This document shows positions 1 through 10,969 of a stretch of 64,000 nucleotides of DNA, one piece after another (within the stretch, counting starts at the first letter, position 1; every line of letters begins with the position of its first letter). The position numbers and the translations under genes are program-made. Below the pieces are notes generated by a model. It saw only the letters and a program-made list of their open reading frames with translations, had not been told where the DNA came from and ran no database searches. The DNA is from an uncultured Pseudomonadota bacterium (GTDB lineage: Bacteria > Myxococcota_A > UBA796 > JAFGLY01): assembly GCA_937912125.1 (NCBI GenBank), contig CALDOK010000004.1:1-64000 (forward strand), in the 5' to 3' direction.

Positions 1-113
1 GTGTCGCTGTCGGTGTCGGTGTCACCCTCTGGGACCGTGTCGCTGTCGTCCTTCAGATCGGGAAGACAGGCCAGCAGAGGCAGGCTCAGGATGAGGCAGA
101 TCAAGGAGCGCAT
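1..113 (-). CDS. Lipoprotein, N-terminal fragment (runs off the window)
   Basis: Reverse-complement reading gives MRSLICLILSLPLLACLPDLKDDSDTVPEGDTDTDSD: lipobox LLAC followed by an Asp/Thr linker as in other lipoproteins of this window. Confidence 0.65.
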   Translation of the reverse strand, partial: MRSLICLILSLPLLACLPDLKDDSDTVPEGDTDTDSD

Positions 114-129
114 GGGGGCCTCGTGGGGA

Positions 130-1245
130 TCAGGGCTCGGTGCGGGGGTGCAGGCCCGCGGGGTCGATCCCTTCGATGAAGAATGCGGGGTCGTTGCGGA
201 AGCTCGAGAAGGTGGCGGCCATGGCGATGGCCACCAGGGACATCATGGGCTTGTCGGCGTACAGGTTGTCCAGGCTCACCCTGAGCTTCTTGCGGTCTGG
301 GATGTTGAACACGGAGTCGAACACGCCGTCGAGGCGGTGGGGGTGTTCCACCGGGTGCACCATGGCGATCCGCTCACCCTGGCAGTACTCCAGGGCTTCC
401 TGCAGCAGCGCCCGCTGGTGGTGGGTGCTGGTGATGTGGAAGACGAAGAGGTGGACCAGGATCTGCCGCGCTTGGCGCAGGGAGCTGTGGGCCAGGGCCT
501 GGAACAGCCGGGTGGTGGGCTCGTCGAGGCGGTCCTTGCCCCGCTGGCGCAGGATGGAGAGGAACACCGCGTTCTTGTAGAGCTGGTACAGGCGCCGGGA
601 GCCGTTGATGCGGCCGGTGACCGGATGGCGCAGGGGCATCTGCTGGCCCAGGTGGGAGCTGGTGAACAGCACGTCGAAGATCAGCTCGAAGCAGTCGACG
701 TCCTGGGTCTCGCTGCGCACATCGACGCTGAGGTCCAGGGTGTTGTCCAGGCGGTCGGCCAGCTTGATGCGGACGATGTCCGGGCTGGCCTCGGCCGCGT
801 CCATCACGCGCCCCAGGTAGCCGAAGTAGTCCTCCGCGGGCCGCCGGGTGAGGGCGTCGATGCGCTCCTGCATCCTCCAGGCCGACTCCATGTGGTGGAT
901 CTCTCCCTGGTAGCGCGCCTCGAGGCGCTTCCAGACCTTGGGGTGGTAGCGGTCGGCGGTGAGATCCTCTTCCTTGTCGTGCAGCAGGGCCGTGACCAGG
1001 TCCGAGAGAGGGCAGTCGGGCACGGTGCGGTACAGCAGCGCCGCGGTGCGGATGGGGTGGATCACCGCCAGGGGCCCCAGCCGGCGGGTGGAGGTTCCGT
1101 AGGCCTCGTGGAGGTACTCGAGCAGGCGAATGAGCTCCTCGTCCCCCTCGCGGCGGTAGGTGCCGTCGCGGGCGAGGGTGAGCACGGCGTACCAGTTCAC
1201 TGGGCTGGCCGTGAGCTGGTAGTTGATGGTGGCGGACAGGACCAT
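130..1245 (-). CDS. HD-domain protein resembling the RelA/SpoT hydrolase domain (stand-alone)
   Basis: ORF 130..1398; likely start at an internal ATG (MVLSATINYQ) or nearby. Motifs VIHPIRTAALL, TALLHDKEEDL and IKLADRLDNT match the RSH-type HD signature; no synthetase domain. Confidence 0.65.
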   Translation of the reverse strand: MVLSATINYQLTASPVNWYAVLTLARDGTYRREGDEELIRLLEYLHEAYGTSTRRLGPLAVIHPIRTAALLYRTVPDCPLSDLVTALLHDKEEDLTADRYHPKVWKRLEARYQGEIHHMESAWRMQERIDALTRRPAEDYFGYLGRVMDAAEASPDIVRIKLADRLDNTLDLSVDVRSETQDVDCFELIFDVLFTSSHLGQQMPLRHPVTGRINGSRRLYQLYKNAVFLSILRQRGKDRLDEPTTRLFQALAHSSLRQARQILVHLFVFHITSTHHQRALLQEALEYCQGERIAMVHPVEHPHRLDGVFDSVFNIPDRKKLRVSLDNLYADKPMMSLVAIAMAATFSSFRNDPAFFIEGIDPAGLHPRTEP

Positions 1246-1441
1246 GAAGTCCTGAAGCTCGATGATGGTGTGCACTGCGACGCTCCGGGGACGGCAGCCG
1301 AGAGCATAGCTCGGTGGTCGCGGCTGCCTCCACATCGAAGTGTGCCACGGGTGGGTGTGAATGGGGAGCCCGATGTGGGCTTTTGTGAGGCCTGCCAAGG
1401 CCGCCGCGGCCGCTTACACTCAGCAGCGCACGGAGGCTCCC

Positions 1442-4400
1442 ATGTTGGCACTGCTGCTCCTGTTCGGCTTCGCTCCCCTCGAGCAAGATCAGATCCGCTC
1501 GGGCCCTCCCAGCCCACCCCTGGACCAGCGCGCCGCGGTGCAGTGGCGACTCTCCAGCGCCCCCGCGTGGCGGGAGTTCAGAGCCCGCTGGGGTCGGGAC
1601 TGGGCGGTGCGCTGGGATGAGCGCAACGGCACGCCGCGCTTCCTGTGGGCGCCGGGTCCGCCCTCGGGCCGCGCCGATGCGCTGGTGGCCGACGTCGCCA
1701 AGCTCGCTGGCGTGGACCCCGCCGAGCTCTCCCTGGCCTCTCGCAGCCGCCGCGGTGAGCGCAGCATCCTGCGCTACGAGCGCCGGTGGCATGGGGCCCC
1801 GGTGGTCGGTGATCAGGTGGCGCTGGTGGTGCATGACGGGCGCGTGGCGGGCGTCTGGGTGCAGCTCACCCCCATCCGCCTCCTGCAGGAACCCCGCAGC
1901 GGTGAGCGCGTGCTGCCGCTGCCGGTCAGCCGCGGCGCAGGCCCCGGCGCCACCGGCGTCCAGCCGGTGCTCGCCACCTTGGCGCAAGACGGCCCCTACG
2001 TGGTCTACCAGGACCGCGACGGCGCGGAGCTGTTGCGCTACGACTCTCGCCACTGGGCGTCGGTGGAGCTGTCCCACGAAGAGCGCACCGTGGGCGATCC
2101 GCTGGTGCAGGCCCCGGCGCGAGAGATCACGGTCGTGGACTCCTCAGGTGCCAGCGCGGTCACCGCCGCCGACGGCGGCCACGGGCTGGCGGGTGATCTC
2201 ACGGTCACCCTGCAGGGGCCACAGCTGCAGGTGCTCGACAACGGCGCGGGCATCTCGGCCAGCGGCGCTGACGACATCCTGCTCGTGGGCGGCACCGACA
2301 TCATCCACTCGGCGGCGCAGGTGCAGCATACCTTCCACGCCACCTGGGACTGGCTCGCGGACCGCTGGCCAAGCCACCCCTGGCTGGGGGTGCTGGTGCC
2401 CGCCACGGTGGAGCTGAACCACGGCGCCTGCAACGCCTACTACACCTCCGGGACCATCAACTTCTTCGTCGGCGACGGCAGCCTCTGCAACAACTCCGGC
2501 CGCATCGCCGACGTGATCATGCACGAGCTGGGGCATGGGATCCACCAGTACATCCTGGCGGCCGGGACCTTCGCTGGCGACATCAGCGAGGGGTCATCGG
2601 ACTATGTCGCGGCCACCATCAACGACGACTACGCCCTCGCTCCCGAGTTCTACATCGGCTACCCCTGGCTGCGGGAGCTCGAGACCGACAAGGTCTACCC
2701 AGGCGACTACACCGGAGAGGTCCACAACGACGGCCTGATCTGGGGCTCGTTCCTCTGGAACCTGCGGGAGCGCTGGTCCGACGCCTACGGGGTCGACGCC
2801 GGCGTCGAGATGACCGACCTGCTCTTCCTGGGCGCCCTCGAGCAGGGCCCCACCCTCACCGATGCCTACGAGGCGGTGATCCTGGCCGACGACGACGACG
2901 GCGACCTGAGCAACGGCACCCCCCACGCCTGCGAGCTGCTCGATCTGCTGGACCAGCACGGCCTGGGTCCCGGCCCCATCGGCGTGATGATCTATGACCA
3001 CACCCCCCTCGAGGAGCAGCCCTCGAGCGCCGCCAGCTACCCCGTGGACTTCGAGCTGTACGCCCTGAGCGACGCGTGCGGCGATCTGGACATGGACTCG
3101 GTGCAGCTGTGGTACAGCCTCGATCCCATGGGGCTGCCCGGGGCAGCGGAAGACGGCGGGCTGGGCGACACCGGCGACACCGGGCTGGACGATCCCTACG
3201 ACGGCTGGGTCCAGCTGGAGCTCGAGCAGGCGGAGGGCCTGTGGAGCGGTGAGATCCCGCGCCAGCCGGCCACATCCCTGGTCTCCTACTTCATCCAAGC
3301 CAGCTCTACGGACGGTGACCAGACCGTCTTCACCCACGGCGGCGACAGTGGCGGCCTGTACAGCTTCAGGGTGGGCGACCGCGAGCTGCTGTGGTGTGAG
3401 GGCTTCGAGCATGGAGCCAGCGACTGGGAGCACGGGCCCGGCACGCCCTGGGAGCCCGACACCGCCGGCGTCTTTCTGGACGAGTGGGCCTTCGGCACAC
3501 CCACCGGGGGCAGCTTCGTGCCCGACGGTCCCTACCAGGGCAGCGCCGTGGCCACCACGGGCCTGGACGCCCTGTACAGCCCGAACAACCGCCAGTACCT
3601 GCGCTCCCCCGCTGTCGTCGTGCACGACCCCGGCCCCATGCTGATGGTGAGCATGCGGCGCTGGCTCACCGTCGAAGACGGCATCTACGACCACGCAAAG
3701 CTCTTCGTGAACGACGCCAAGGCCTGGGAGAACCCCGCCACCCAGGGTGGCTCGGCGCACACCCTGGATGCCGGCTGGACGATGGTGGAGCTCCCGCTGG
3801 AGGATCTGCTGGATGCGTCAGGGCAGGTGCAGCTCACCTGGACCTTGGCCTCCGATCAAGGCCTGGAGTTCGGTGGCTGGGCCCTCGATCAGGTCTGCGT
3901 GGCGCAGCTGGCCGACGTCCCTGGTCACTACCGTGTGCGCGATCTGGTGGCCTCTGACGACCAGCTGGACACCATCATCGTCACCTGGACTCAGCCCTGG
4001 ATGAGCCCCTTGGGGGGCACGGTGTTGGTGCGCAGCCTCGACGGGTGGCCCGAGGACATCGAAGACGGCGTGGTCGTCCACCAGGACGACGACCCGGTCC
4101 CAGGTCAGGCCGTGGAGATCGTGGACAGCGAGATCGTGCCCGACCAGACCTACCACTACGCCCTGTTCGCCGCCGACGGTGAGCTGGTCTTCCAGAGCGA
4201 GGTGGTCCAGGGAGAGAACGCCGATCAGGGCATCGCGCCGGTCGATCCTCCCCAGGACAGCTCGGTCCCCGACGACACCGACCCGGGCGATCCGCCGGTG
4301 GACACCGCGGCGCCCTGCGACGACCCGGAGCAGTGCGAGGTCTGTGAACAGCCCGAGGACTGCGGCTGCAGTAGCCGGTCGGGCAAGGGGACCATGGCCT

Positions 4401-4453
4401 GGTGGCTGCTGGCCCTGCCAGCCCTGGCGCTGTGGCGGCGGCGCGACCTTTAA
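1442..4453 (+). CDS. Secreted zinc metallopeptidase (M4/M36-like) with MYXO-CTERM-like tail
   Basis: HELGHGIHQY (HExxH) with downstream ISEGSSDY (third ligand Glu); N-terminal signal MLALLLLFGFA; C-terminus CGCSSRSGKGTMAWWLLALPALALWRRRDL. Confidence 0.8.
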   Translation: MLALLLLFGFAPLEQDQIRSGPPSPPLDQRAAVQWRLSSAPAWREFRARWGRDWAVRWDERNGTPRFLWAPGPPSGRADALVADVAKLAGVDPAELSLASRSRRGERSILRYERRWHGAPVVGDQVALVVHDGRVAGVWVQLTPIRLLQEPRSGERVLPLPVSRGAGPGATGVQPVLATLAQDGPYVVYQDRDGAELLRYDSRHWASVELSHEERTVGDPLVQAPAREITVVDSSGASAVTAADGGHGLAGDLTVTLQGPQLQVLDNGAGISASGADDILLVGGTDIIHSAAQVQHTFHATWDWLADRWPSHPWLGVLVPATVELNHGACNAYYTSGTINFFVGDGSLCNNSGRIADVIMHELGHGIHQYILAAGTFAGDISEGSSDYVAATINDDYALAPEFYIGYPWLRELETDKVYPGDYTGEVHNDGLIWGSFLWNLRERWSDAYGVDAGVEMTDLLFLGALEQGPTLTDAYEAVILADDDDGDLSNGTPHACELLDLLDQHGLGPGPIGVMIYDHTPLEEQPSSAASYPVDFELYALSDACGDLDMDSVQLWYSLDPMGLPGAAEDGGLGDTGDTGLDDPYDGWVQLELEQAEGLWSGEIPRQPATSLVSYFIQASSTDGDQTVFTHGGDSGGLYSFRVGDRELLWCEGFEHGASDWEHGPGTPWEPDTAGVFLDEWAFGTPTGGSFVPDGPYQGSAVATTGLDALYSPNNRQYLRSPAVVVHDPGPMLMVSMRRWLTVEDGIYDHAKLFVNDAKAWENPATQGGSAHTLDAGWTMVELPLEDLLDASGQVQLTWTLASDQGLEFGGWALDQVCVAQLADVPGHYRVRDLVASDDQLDTIIVTWTQPWMSPLGGTVLVRSLDGWPEDIEDGVVVHQDDDPVPGQAVEIVDSEIVPDQTYHYALFAADGELVFQSEVVQGENADQGIAPVDPPQDSSVPDDTDPGDPPVDTAAPCDDPEQCEVCEQPEDCGCSSRSGKGTMAWWLLALPALALWRRRDL

Positions 4454-4552
4454 GGCTGGCTGAAGCACGCAGCGGTCGAATGTTCCTGGCGGTGAGGAGC
4501 GATCGCGATACACCCCGCGGCCTCCACCCCCTCAGGCACTGAAGGCCGTTCT

Positions 4553-6379
4553 ATGTCCCAGCCATCCATTCGAAACATCGCCATCATCGCTCACGTCGAT
4601 CACGGCAAGACCACCCTGGTGGACCACATGCTCCGCCAGAGCGGCACCTTCCGAGCCAACGAGGCCATGGTGGAGCGGGTGATGGACTCCATGGATCTGG
4701 AGCGGGAGCGAGGCATCACCATCCTGGCCAAGAACACGGCTGTTCACTACAAAGGCACCAAGATCAACATCGTGGACACCCCGGGGCATGCCGACTTCGG
4801 CGGCGAGGTGGAGCGTGCGCTGATGATGGTGGACGGCGCGCTGTTGTTGGTGGATGCCAGCGAAGGCCCGCTACCCCAGACCCGCTTCGTGCTGGGCAAG
4901 GCCCTGGCCGACGGGCTGGCGATCCTGGTGTGCATCAACAAGATCGACCGTCCCGACGCCCGCGCAGACGAAGTGCTGCAAGAGGTCTACGACCTCTTCA
5001 TCGACCTGGGCGCCGACGAGGATCAGCTGGACTTCCCGGTCCTGTACGCCTGTGCCAAGGAAGGCTACGCCAACCGCGACGGTGCCCTCGAGCCCGGTGA
5101 CCTGAGCGCGCTGCTGGACGACATCATCGAGCACGTGCCCGCCCCCGAGGGACGCGACGAGAACCCACTGCGGATGCTGGTCACCCAGCTGGACTACGAC
5201 AGCTACCTGGGTCGTCTGGCCATCGGCCGCATCTACGACGGGCGCATCAAGAAGCTGGACGAGCTGGCCCTGGTGGGCGAGGAAGGCACCACCAAGGTCA
5301 AGGTGGTGCAGCTGTACACCTTCCAGGGCCTGGGGCGCATCGACGCCGATGACGTCGTGGCAGGCGACATCGTGGCCATCGCCGGGATCGACGCCATGAA
5401 GATCGGGGACACCCTCACTTCGCTCGTGGACCCGCGGCCTCTGCCGCGGCTCACGGTCGAGGAGCCCACCATCGGGGTGACCTTCCTGGCCAACAACGGG
5501 CCCTTGTCGGGCCGCTCGGGCAAGTACCTCACCGCTCGTGAGCTGCGTGACCGCCTCGAGCGCGAGTGCCGCTACAACGTGGCCGTGCGCATCGACAGCG
5601 GCGGCCCCGTGGACCGCATCCGGCTGTTCGGCCGCGGTGAGCTCCAGATCGCCATCCTCATCGAGCAGATGCGCCGCGAGGGCTACGAGATGTGTGTGAG
5701 CAAGCCCGAGGTGCTCACGCGTGAGGTGGACGAGAAGATCCACGAGCCCTATGAGCTGGCCATGCTCGACCTCCCGTCGGAGTTTATGGGCATCGTCACG
5801 GAGCGTATGAACCTGCGCAAGGGCCGCATGGTCAGCATGAAGGCCGCCGGCTCGGGGCGCTCACGGGTGGAGTTCAGGGTCCCCTCCCGTGGGCTGATCG
5901 GCTTCCGAGGGGCCTACCTGAACGACACCCGGGGCATGGGCATCTTCAACCGCATCTTCGAGGGCTGGGGCCTGCACGCCGGCTACATCCCCTACCGGAT
6001 GAACGGCTCCCTGGTGAACGACCGGCTCGGCCAGACCACCACCTACGCGCTCTTCCACCTCCAGCCCCGCGGCAAGCTCTTCGTCGTGCCGGGGACCGAG
6101 GTCTATGAGGGCATGATCGTGGGTGAGAACGCCCGGCAGAACGACATCAACGTCAACGCCGCGCGCCCCAAGCAGCTCAACAATATTCGGTCCAGCGGCG
6201 CAGACGAGAAGCTCATCCTGGCGCCGCCCATGCCACTGACCCTCGAGAAGGCCTTCGAGTTCATCAGTGACGACGAGCTGGTCGAGGTGACCCCCGACTG
6301 CATCCGCCTGCGCAAGAAGGAGCTCCGCAAGAGCTTCAGGTCGGTGGTGCGCGGGGAGAGAAAGTCTGCGAAGAGCTGA
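4553..6379 (+). CDS. typA: Ribosome-associated GTPase TypA/BipA
   Basis: [51 protein letters not shown], and typical BipA C-terminus ([16 protein letters not shown]). Confidence 0.97.
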   Translation: MSQPSIRNIAIIAHVDHGKTTLVDHMLRQSGTFRANEAMVERVMDSMDLERERGITILAKNTAVHYKGTKINIVDTPGHADFGGEVERALMMVDGALLLVDASEGPLPQTRFVLGKALADGLAILVCINKIDRPDARADEVLQEVYDLFIDLGADEDQLDFPVLYACAKEGYANRDGALEPGDLSALLDDIIEHVPAPEGRDENPLRMLVTQLDYDSYLGRLAIGRIYDGRIKKLDELALVGEEGTTKVKVVQLYTFQGLGRIDADDVVAGDIVAIAGIDAMKIGDTLTSLVDPRPLPRLTVEEPTIGVTFLANNGPLSGRSGKYLTARELRDRLERECRYNVAVRIDSGGPVDRIRLFGRGELQIAILIEQMRREGYEMCVSKPEVLTREVDEKIHEPYELAMLDLPSEFMGIVTERMNLRKGRMVSMKAAGSGRSRVEFRVPSRGLIGFRGAYLNDTRGMGIFNRIFEGWGLHAGYIPYRMNGSLVNDRLGQTTTYALFHLQPRGKLFVVPGTEVYEGMIVGENARQNDINVNAARPKQLNNIRSSGADEKLILAPPMPLTLEKAFEFISDDELVEVTPDCIRLRKKELRKSFRSVVRGERKSAKS

Positions 6380-6460
6380 CCGTCGGGCTGGTCTCTCGCG
6401 TTCTCGACATCGAACGGGTAGCATCGTGGCATCCATTCCTTGCGAACCAAGGTCGATGCC

Positions 6461-9400
6461 ATGCTCCGCGCCCACCTGTTCGTTGGCCCGCTGCTCGTCT
6501 CCTGCGCCGCCCAGGGGCCAGCCGAGCCCGCGGGCTCATGGTCTTCCGGTTCCCCCGAGCCGGTCCTGCTGAACCACACCCAGCCCTTCACCACCATCCA
6601 GGCGGCCATCGACGCGGCCAGCTCCGGCGACACGGTCACGGTGCCCCCTGGGACCTACACCGAGGACCTGCGCATCCGCAGCTCCATGACCGTCGCGGGC
6701 GCGGGTCGCGAAGAGACGCTGCTCATCGGCACGGTGGACATCACCGGCGGAACCGAGACCACCTTCAGCGGCTTCGGCGTCACCTCGCCCACCTTCGTCA
6801 CCGACGGCACCTGGTACACCACGCGCGAGGGGATCTATGTCGACGGGGACGGCGGGATCGTGCACGTGCGCGATGTGGGGGTCTACTACTTCGTGTACGG
6901 CCTGTACTCCGTCGGCAGCGTGTACTCCGTGCTCGGCGAGGTCGATGCGGCCTACAACCAGTACGGCATCTACAGCGAGTACGACCTGGGCACGACCATC
7001 CAGAACAGCTCGGTCCACTCCAACGCCATCACGGGAATCCACGTCACGGGCAGCTCTGGCCTGGTCGCGCACAACACCCTGTGGGGCAACGGCTTCGGTG
7101 GCGGAACCAGCGCCGGCGCCGGGGCCATCGGGCTGCGCAGTGCGGCCTCGGTCCAGGTGCTGAACAACATCGTCGTGAGCAACGACAGCGGCCTGAACTG
7201 CGACGGCTGCACCGGCACGATGGGCTACAACCTGATCTGGGGCAACACCACCGACTACGTCAACGACGCCTCGGAGGCGGCCACGGACATCGCGGCCGAC
7301 CCTCTGTTCGCTGGGCCTGCCGAGGGCGACTACCGGCTCTCCGCGAGCTCTCCCTGCATCGACGCGGGCACCACCACCGCCGTCGCCACCGACCTGGACG
7401 GCGACGATCGCGGCGTCAGCTCGGCCCCCGACCTGGGCTTCGACGAGTGGGTCGACTCCGGCACTTCGTTGATCATCACCGAGGTCCTTGCCAACGCCAG
7501 CACCGAGTCCACCGGCGAGTTCGTCGAGCTGTACAACGCCGGCGGCACCACCATCGACCTGGCGGAGCTGCTGATCACCGACGGGGACGACGTTGACACC
7601 ATCGTCGGCTGGAGCGGCGGGAGCACCGAGCTGGCCGCCGGGGGCTACGCCGTGCTGCTCGACCCCGAGTACGACGGCGCCTACACCATCGACGCCGGGG
7701 CCGTGCTGGTCACCACCGCCGACACCACCATCGGCAACGGCATGACCACATCCGACACGGTCACCCTGCTCGAGGCCGACGGCACCACCACCGTCGCCAG
7801 CTTCTCTCACCCCAGCGATCCCGGCGACGGTGTCTCCCTCGAGCTGGTGGCTCTCGACACCGGCGATGTCGCCGGTAACTGGCGGGCGTCGGTCTGCGCC
7901 GATGGCATCTCGCCGGGCAGCGCCCACTGCTTCCCCGAGAGCGGAGACCCCGCGGGCCTCGTCATCACCGAGGTCATGGCCAACGCCGCCGATGAGCGCA
8001 CCGGCGAGTTCGTGGAGATCTACAACCCCACCACCACCGAGATCGACATGGGGGGCCTGGTGATCTCCGATGCCGACTCCACCGACGTGCTCGAGGGCTA
8101 CCACGGCGGCAGCACCCTGCTGGGCGCGGGTGAGCACGCCCTGATCATCGATCCGGACTTCGCCGAGGACTACGCCCTGACCGCTGGACTGGTCCTGATG
8201 AGCACCCCTGACGCCACCATCGGCAACGGCATCGCCAACAGCTCCGACTCCGTGGCCCTGTACCTGGGCGACGGCGCCACCCTCATCGACAGCTACACCT
8301 GGGCCATGGACCCGGGTAACGGCGTGTCTGTCGAGAAGCTGGACTATGCGGCGGGGGATGTGAGCACCAACTGGGTCGCCGGCAGCGACGCCTGCGGCCC
8401 TGGCCACAGCGCCGGACGGCTCAACGGCGCGGCGGGTGGCGTCTGCGCGGCTGTCATCATCAGCGAGGTGATGGCCAACGCCGACGACGAGGACACCGGG
8501 GAGTTCATCGAGCTGTACAACGCCGGCGACAGCGACGTGGACCTGGCAGGCCTGGTGTTGTCCGACGGCGACGACATAGACGTGCTCCAGGGCTACGACG
8601 GCGGCAGCACCGTGCTGGCCCCGGGGGGCTTCGCGGTCGTGCTCGATGCGGAGTACGCGGGTGAGTACGGCATCGACAGCGCCGCAATCCTGCTCACCAC
8701 CGGCGACACCACCCTGGGCAACTCCTTGGCGGTCAACGACACCGTGGAGCTGTTCGAGGCCGACGGCGTCCACCGGCTCGACGCCTTCCTCCACCCGAGC
8801 AACCCGGGCAACGGTGTGAGCCTCGAGCGGGTCTACCTGACCATGCTGTCCGACTCCACATCGTGGACCGCATCCAGCTGCGCCAGCGGTTCCTCACCTG
8901 GATCCGAGGCCTGTGGCGAGGACGGCGGCGGTGCGTCCTCGGGCTACGCCGGGGTGCTGTTGATCACCGAGGTGATGGCCAACCCCACCTCCGAGTCCAC
9001 CGGCGAGTTCGTGGAGCTGTACAACGCAGGCAGCGCCGCCATCGACCTGGCGGGCCTGGTGATCTACGACGGTGACGCCGCCGACACCATCGAGGCCTAC
9101 AGCGCGGGGAGCACCACCCTGGATCCCGGTGCCTGGGCTGTGATCCTCGATGCCGGCTACGCTGGGGAGTACAGCATCCCCTCGGCCACGCTGCTGCTGA
9201 CCACCGATGACGCGGCCATCGCCTCGGGGCTGTCCGTCAGCGACCCGGTGATGCTCTACGAGACCGATGGTTCGACGCTGATCGACAGCTTCTCCTACCC
9301 GATGGACCCGGGAGATGGCGTCAGCACGGACCGGGTGGACCTGGGAGTGGGCGACGTCGAGTCCAACTGGGCTGCATCGGACTGCTCCTCGGGCTCCACC

Positions 9401-10966
9401 CCAGGCCAGGCCAACGACGCCTGCACCGGCTCCACCACCGACACCGACGGCGACGGCTACGACAGCATCTCCGACGGCGGCACCGACTGCGATGACGGCG
9501 ACTCCAGCGTGCATCCGGGCGCCGTGGAGATCTGTGACAACGGCGTGGACGATGACTGTGACGGCACCTCGAGCGGCTGCGGGCTGGAGGGCTGGAGCGA
9601 TGTGGCCGACGCCGACATCACCGTCACCGGCGACCGAGGCATGCGCACACACTACGATGTGGAGGTCGCGGACTTCGACGCCGACGGGGCGCTCGACCTG
9701 ATCACCGGCTCCTACTACGACACCAGCGCCGATGGCGACATCAAGGCAGGCCTGGCCTTTGTCAGCTATGGTCCCATCGTCGCTGACACCGACGTGAGCG
9801 GTAGTCAGGATCTCACGCTGCAGGGCGAGCACACCAACAACTATGCCGGTCGCGTGCTGGCATCGGGTGGCGATCTGGACGGCGATGGCGCCGACGATCT
9901 GGTGGTCAGCTCCTACCGCAACGGCACCTACCTGAGCGGCTCGGGCACGGTCTACTTCTACTTCGGCGGCACCCACCTCACGGGCGACCGCATGGCCGAG
10001 GCCACCTCCGACACGATCTGGTACGCCGCCAACGCGAACGACTACCTGGGCTCGGACGCGGCCTTCCTGGGGGATCTCAATGGCGACGGCCTCGACGATC
10101 TGGCCCTCGGCGCCTACGGCTACGACAGCTCGGCTGGGAGCGCCGCTGGCGTGGTCTACCTGGTGTGGGGCGACGGGACGACTCCCAGCGGCCCCAGTGC
10201 TGTGGACACGGCCGCAGACGTCACGATCGAGGGTCACCAAGGCGGTCTGCAGCTGGGCTACTTCCGCCAGTTCTCATCGGCGGTTGACGCCGACGGCGAC
10301 GGCCTGGACGATCTGTGGATGAGCAGCGCCTACAGCGACATCGGCATCACGCGCGGTGGTCAGGCCTACCTGTTCTACGGGGACACCACATGGTCGAGCT
10401 CACTGGTCAGCACCGACGCCGACGCCAGCTTCACCGGCGCCACCTGGGCCGACTACCTGGGCCAGGGCATCGCCTCCCCGGGTGACGTGGACGGCGACGG
10501 CTACGAGGACTTGCTGGTGGGGAGCGGGAAGGCGGACGGGTCTGCGGGCGTCAACTCAGGGGCAGCGTGGCTGTTCCAGGGCGGGGCGGCGCGCTGGTCG
10601 GGGACCGCTGATGCTTCCACTGTCGCGACGGCAGCCATCTGGGGCGCCACCGCCGATGACCTGCTCGGTGCGGGCGTCGCGGGTGGTGATCTGGACAGCG
10701 ACGGCTACTCCGACCTCGTGCTGGGCGCCGGGGGCGTGGACGACGGGAGCACCGCCGATGTCGGCGAGGTCTATGTGCTGTTCGGGCCGGTGGTCGGCGT
10801 CATGGACTCATCCTCCGCCGATGCGACCATCACCGGTGACACCGCGACGGGCTACCTGGGCGAGTGCGTGCGTGTGGCCGACATCGACGGCGACGGCCAG
10901 CCAGACCTGCTCGCCGCAGCGTGGGGCGGCGACGTGCTGTCCGTGTTCCTGGGCGGAGGGCTCTAG
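6461..10966 (+). CDS. Large lipoprotein: right-handed beta-helix region, four lamin-tail (LTD) domains, MopE-type metal-binding motif, FG-GAP/integrin-like repeats
   Basis: Lipobox-like LLVSCAAQ; parallel beta-helix-like N-terminus (FTTIQAAIDAASSGDTVTVPPGTYTED); four copies of (L/V)ITEVMANxxxExTGEFVELYN; DGGTDCDDGDSSVHPGAVEICDNGVDDDCDG; repeated GDxDGDGxxDLxxG blocks. Confidence 0.85.
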   Translation: MLRAHLFVGPLLVSCAAQGPAEPAGSWSSGSPEPVLLNHTQPFTTIQAAIDAASSGDTVTVPPGTYTEDLRIRSSMTVAGAGREETLLIGTVDITGGTETTFSGFGVTSPTFVTDGTWYTTREGIYVDGDGGIVHVRDVGVYYFVYGLYSVGSVYSVLGEVDAAYNQYGIYSEYDLGTTIQNSSVHSNAITGIHVTGSSGLVAHNTLWGNGFGGGTSAGAGAIGLRSAASVQVLNNIVVSNDSGLNCDGCTGTMGYNLIWGNTTDYVNDASEAATDIAADPLFAGPAEGDYRLSASSPCIDAGTTTAVATDLDGDDRGVSSAPDLGFDEWVDSGTSLIITEVLANASTESTGEFVELYNAGGTTIDLAELLITDGDDVDTIVGWSGGSTELAAGGYAVLLDPEYDGAYTIDAGAVLVTTADTTIGNGMTTSDTVTLLEADGTTTVASFSHPSDPGDGVSLELVALDTGDVAGNWRASVCADGISPGSAHCFPESGDPAGLVITEVMANAADERTGEFVEIYNPTTTEIDMGGLVISDADSTDVLEGYHGGSTLLGAGEHALIIDPDFAEDYALTAGLVLMSTPDATIGNGIANSSDSVALYLGDGATLIDSYTWAMDPGNGVSVEKLDYAAGDVSTNWVAGSDACGPGHSAGRLNGAAGGVCAAVIISEVMANADDEDTGEFIELYNAGDSDVDLAGLVLSDGDDIDVLQGYDGGSTVLAPGGFAVVLDAEYAGEYGIDSAAILLTTGDTTLGNSLAVNDTVELFEADGVHRLDAFLHPSNPGNGVSLERVYLTMLSDSTSWTASSCASGSSPGSEACGEDGGGASSGYAGVLLITEVMANPTSESTGEFVELYNAGSAAIDLAGLVIYDGDAADTIEAYSAGSTTLDPGAWAVILDAGYAGEYSIPSATLLLTTDDAAIASGLSVSDPVMLYETDGSTLIDSFSYPMDPGDGVSTDRVDLGVGDVESNWAASDCSSGSTPGQANDACTGSTTDTDGDGYDSISDGGTDCDDGDSSVHPGAVEICDNGVDDDCDGTSSGCGLEGWSDVADADITVTGDRGMRTHYDVEVADFDADGALDLITGSYYDTSADGDIKAGLAFVSYGPIVADTDVSGSQDLTLQGEHTNNYAGRVLASGGDLDGDGADDLVVSSYRNGTYLSGSGTVYFYFGGTHLTGDRMAEATSDTIWYAANANDYLGSDAAFLGDLNGDGLDDLALGAYGYDSSAGSAAGVVYLVWGDGTTPSGPSAVDTAADVTIEGHQGGLQLGYFRQFSSAVDADGDGLDDLWMSSAYSDIGITRGGQAYLFYGDTTWSSSLVSTDADASFTGATWADYLGQGIASPGDVDGDGYEDLLVGSGKADGSAGVNSGAAWLFQGGAARWSGTADASTVATAAIWGATADDLLGAGVAGGDLDSDGYSDLVLGAGGVDDGSTADVGEVYVLFGPVVGVMDSSSADATITGDTATGYLGECVRVADIDGDGQPDLLAAAWGGDVLSVFLGGGL
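7469..9422 (+). repeat. Four tandem in-frame LTD (lamin-tail-like) domain repeats, about 150-165 aa each
   Basis: Repeat heads: LIITEVLANASTESTGEFVELYNAG, LVITEVMANAADERTGEFVEIYNPT, VIISEVMANADDEDTGEFIELYNAG, LLITEVMANPTSESTGEFVELYNAG. Confidence 0.85.
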
Positions 10967-10969
10967 CGC

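Noticed and set aside
1-1620. 539-aa plus-strand ORF
   Set aside because: Antisense to the HD-domain gene and runs into the metalloprotease gene; no recognisable domain.
4454-4552. tRNA or small RNA upstream of typA
   Set aside because: No cloverleaf or strong hairpin could be read; treated as ordinary 5' leader.
6536-8794. 752-aa minus-strand ORF (also 8894..10240, 448 aa)
   Set aside because: Antisense to the LTD/FG-GAP lipoprotein; repetitive translation mirrors the repeats on the plus strand.
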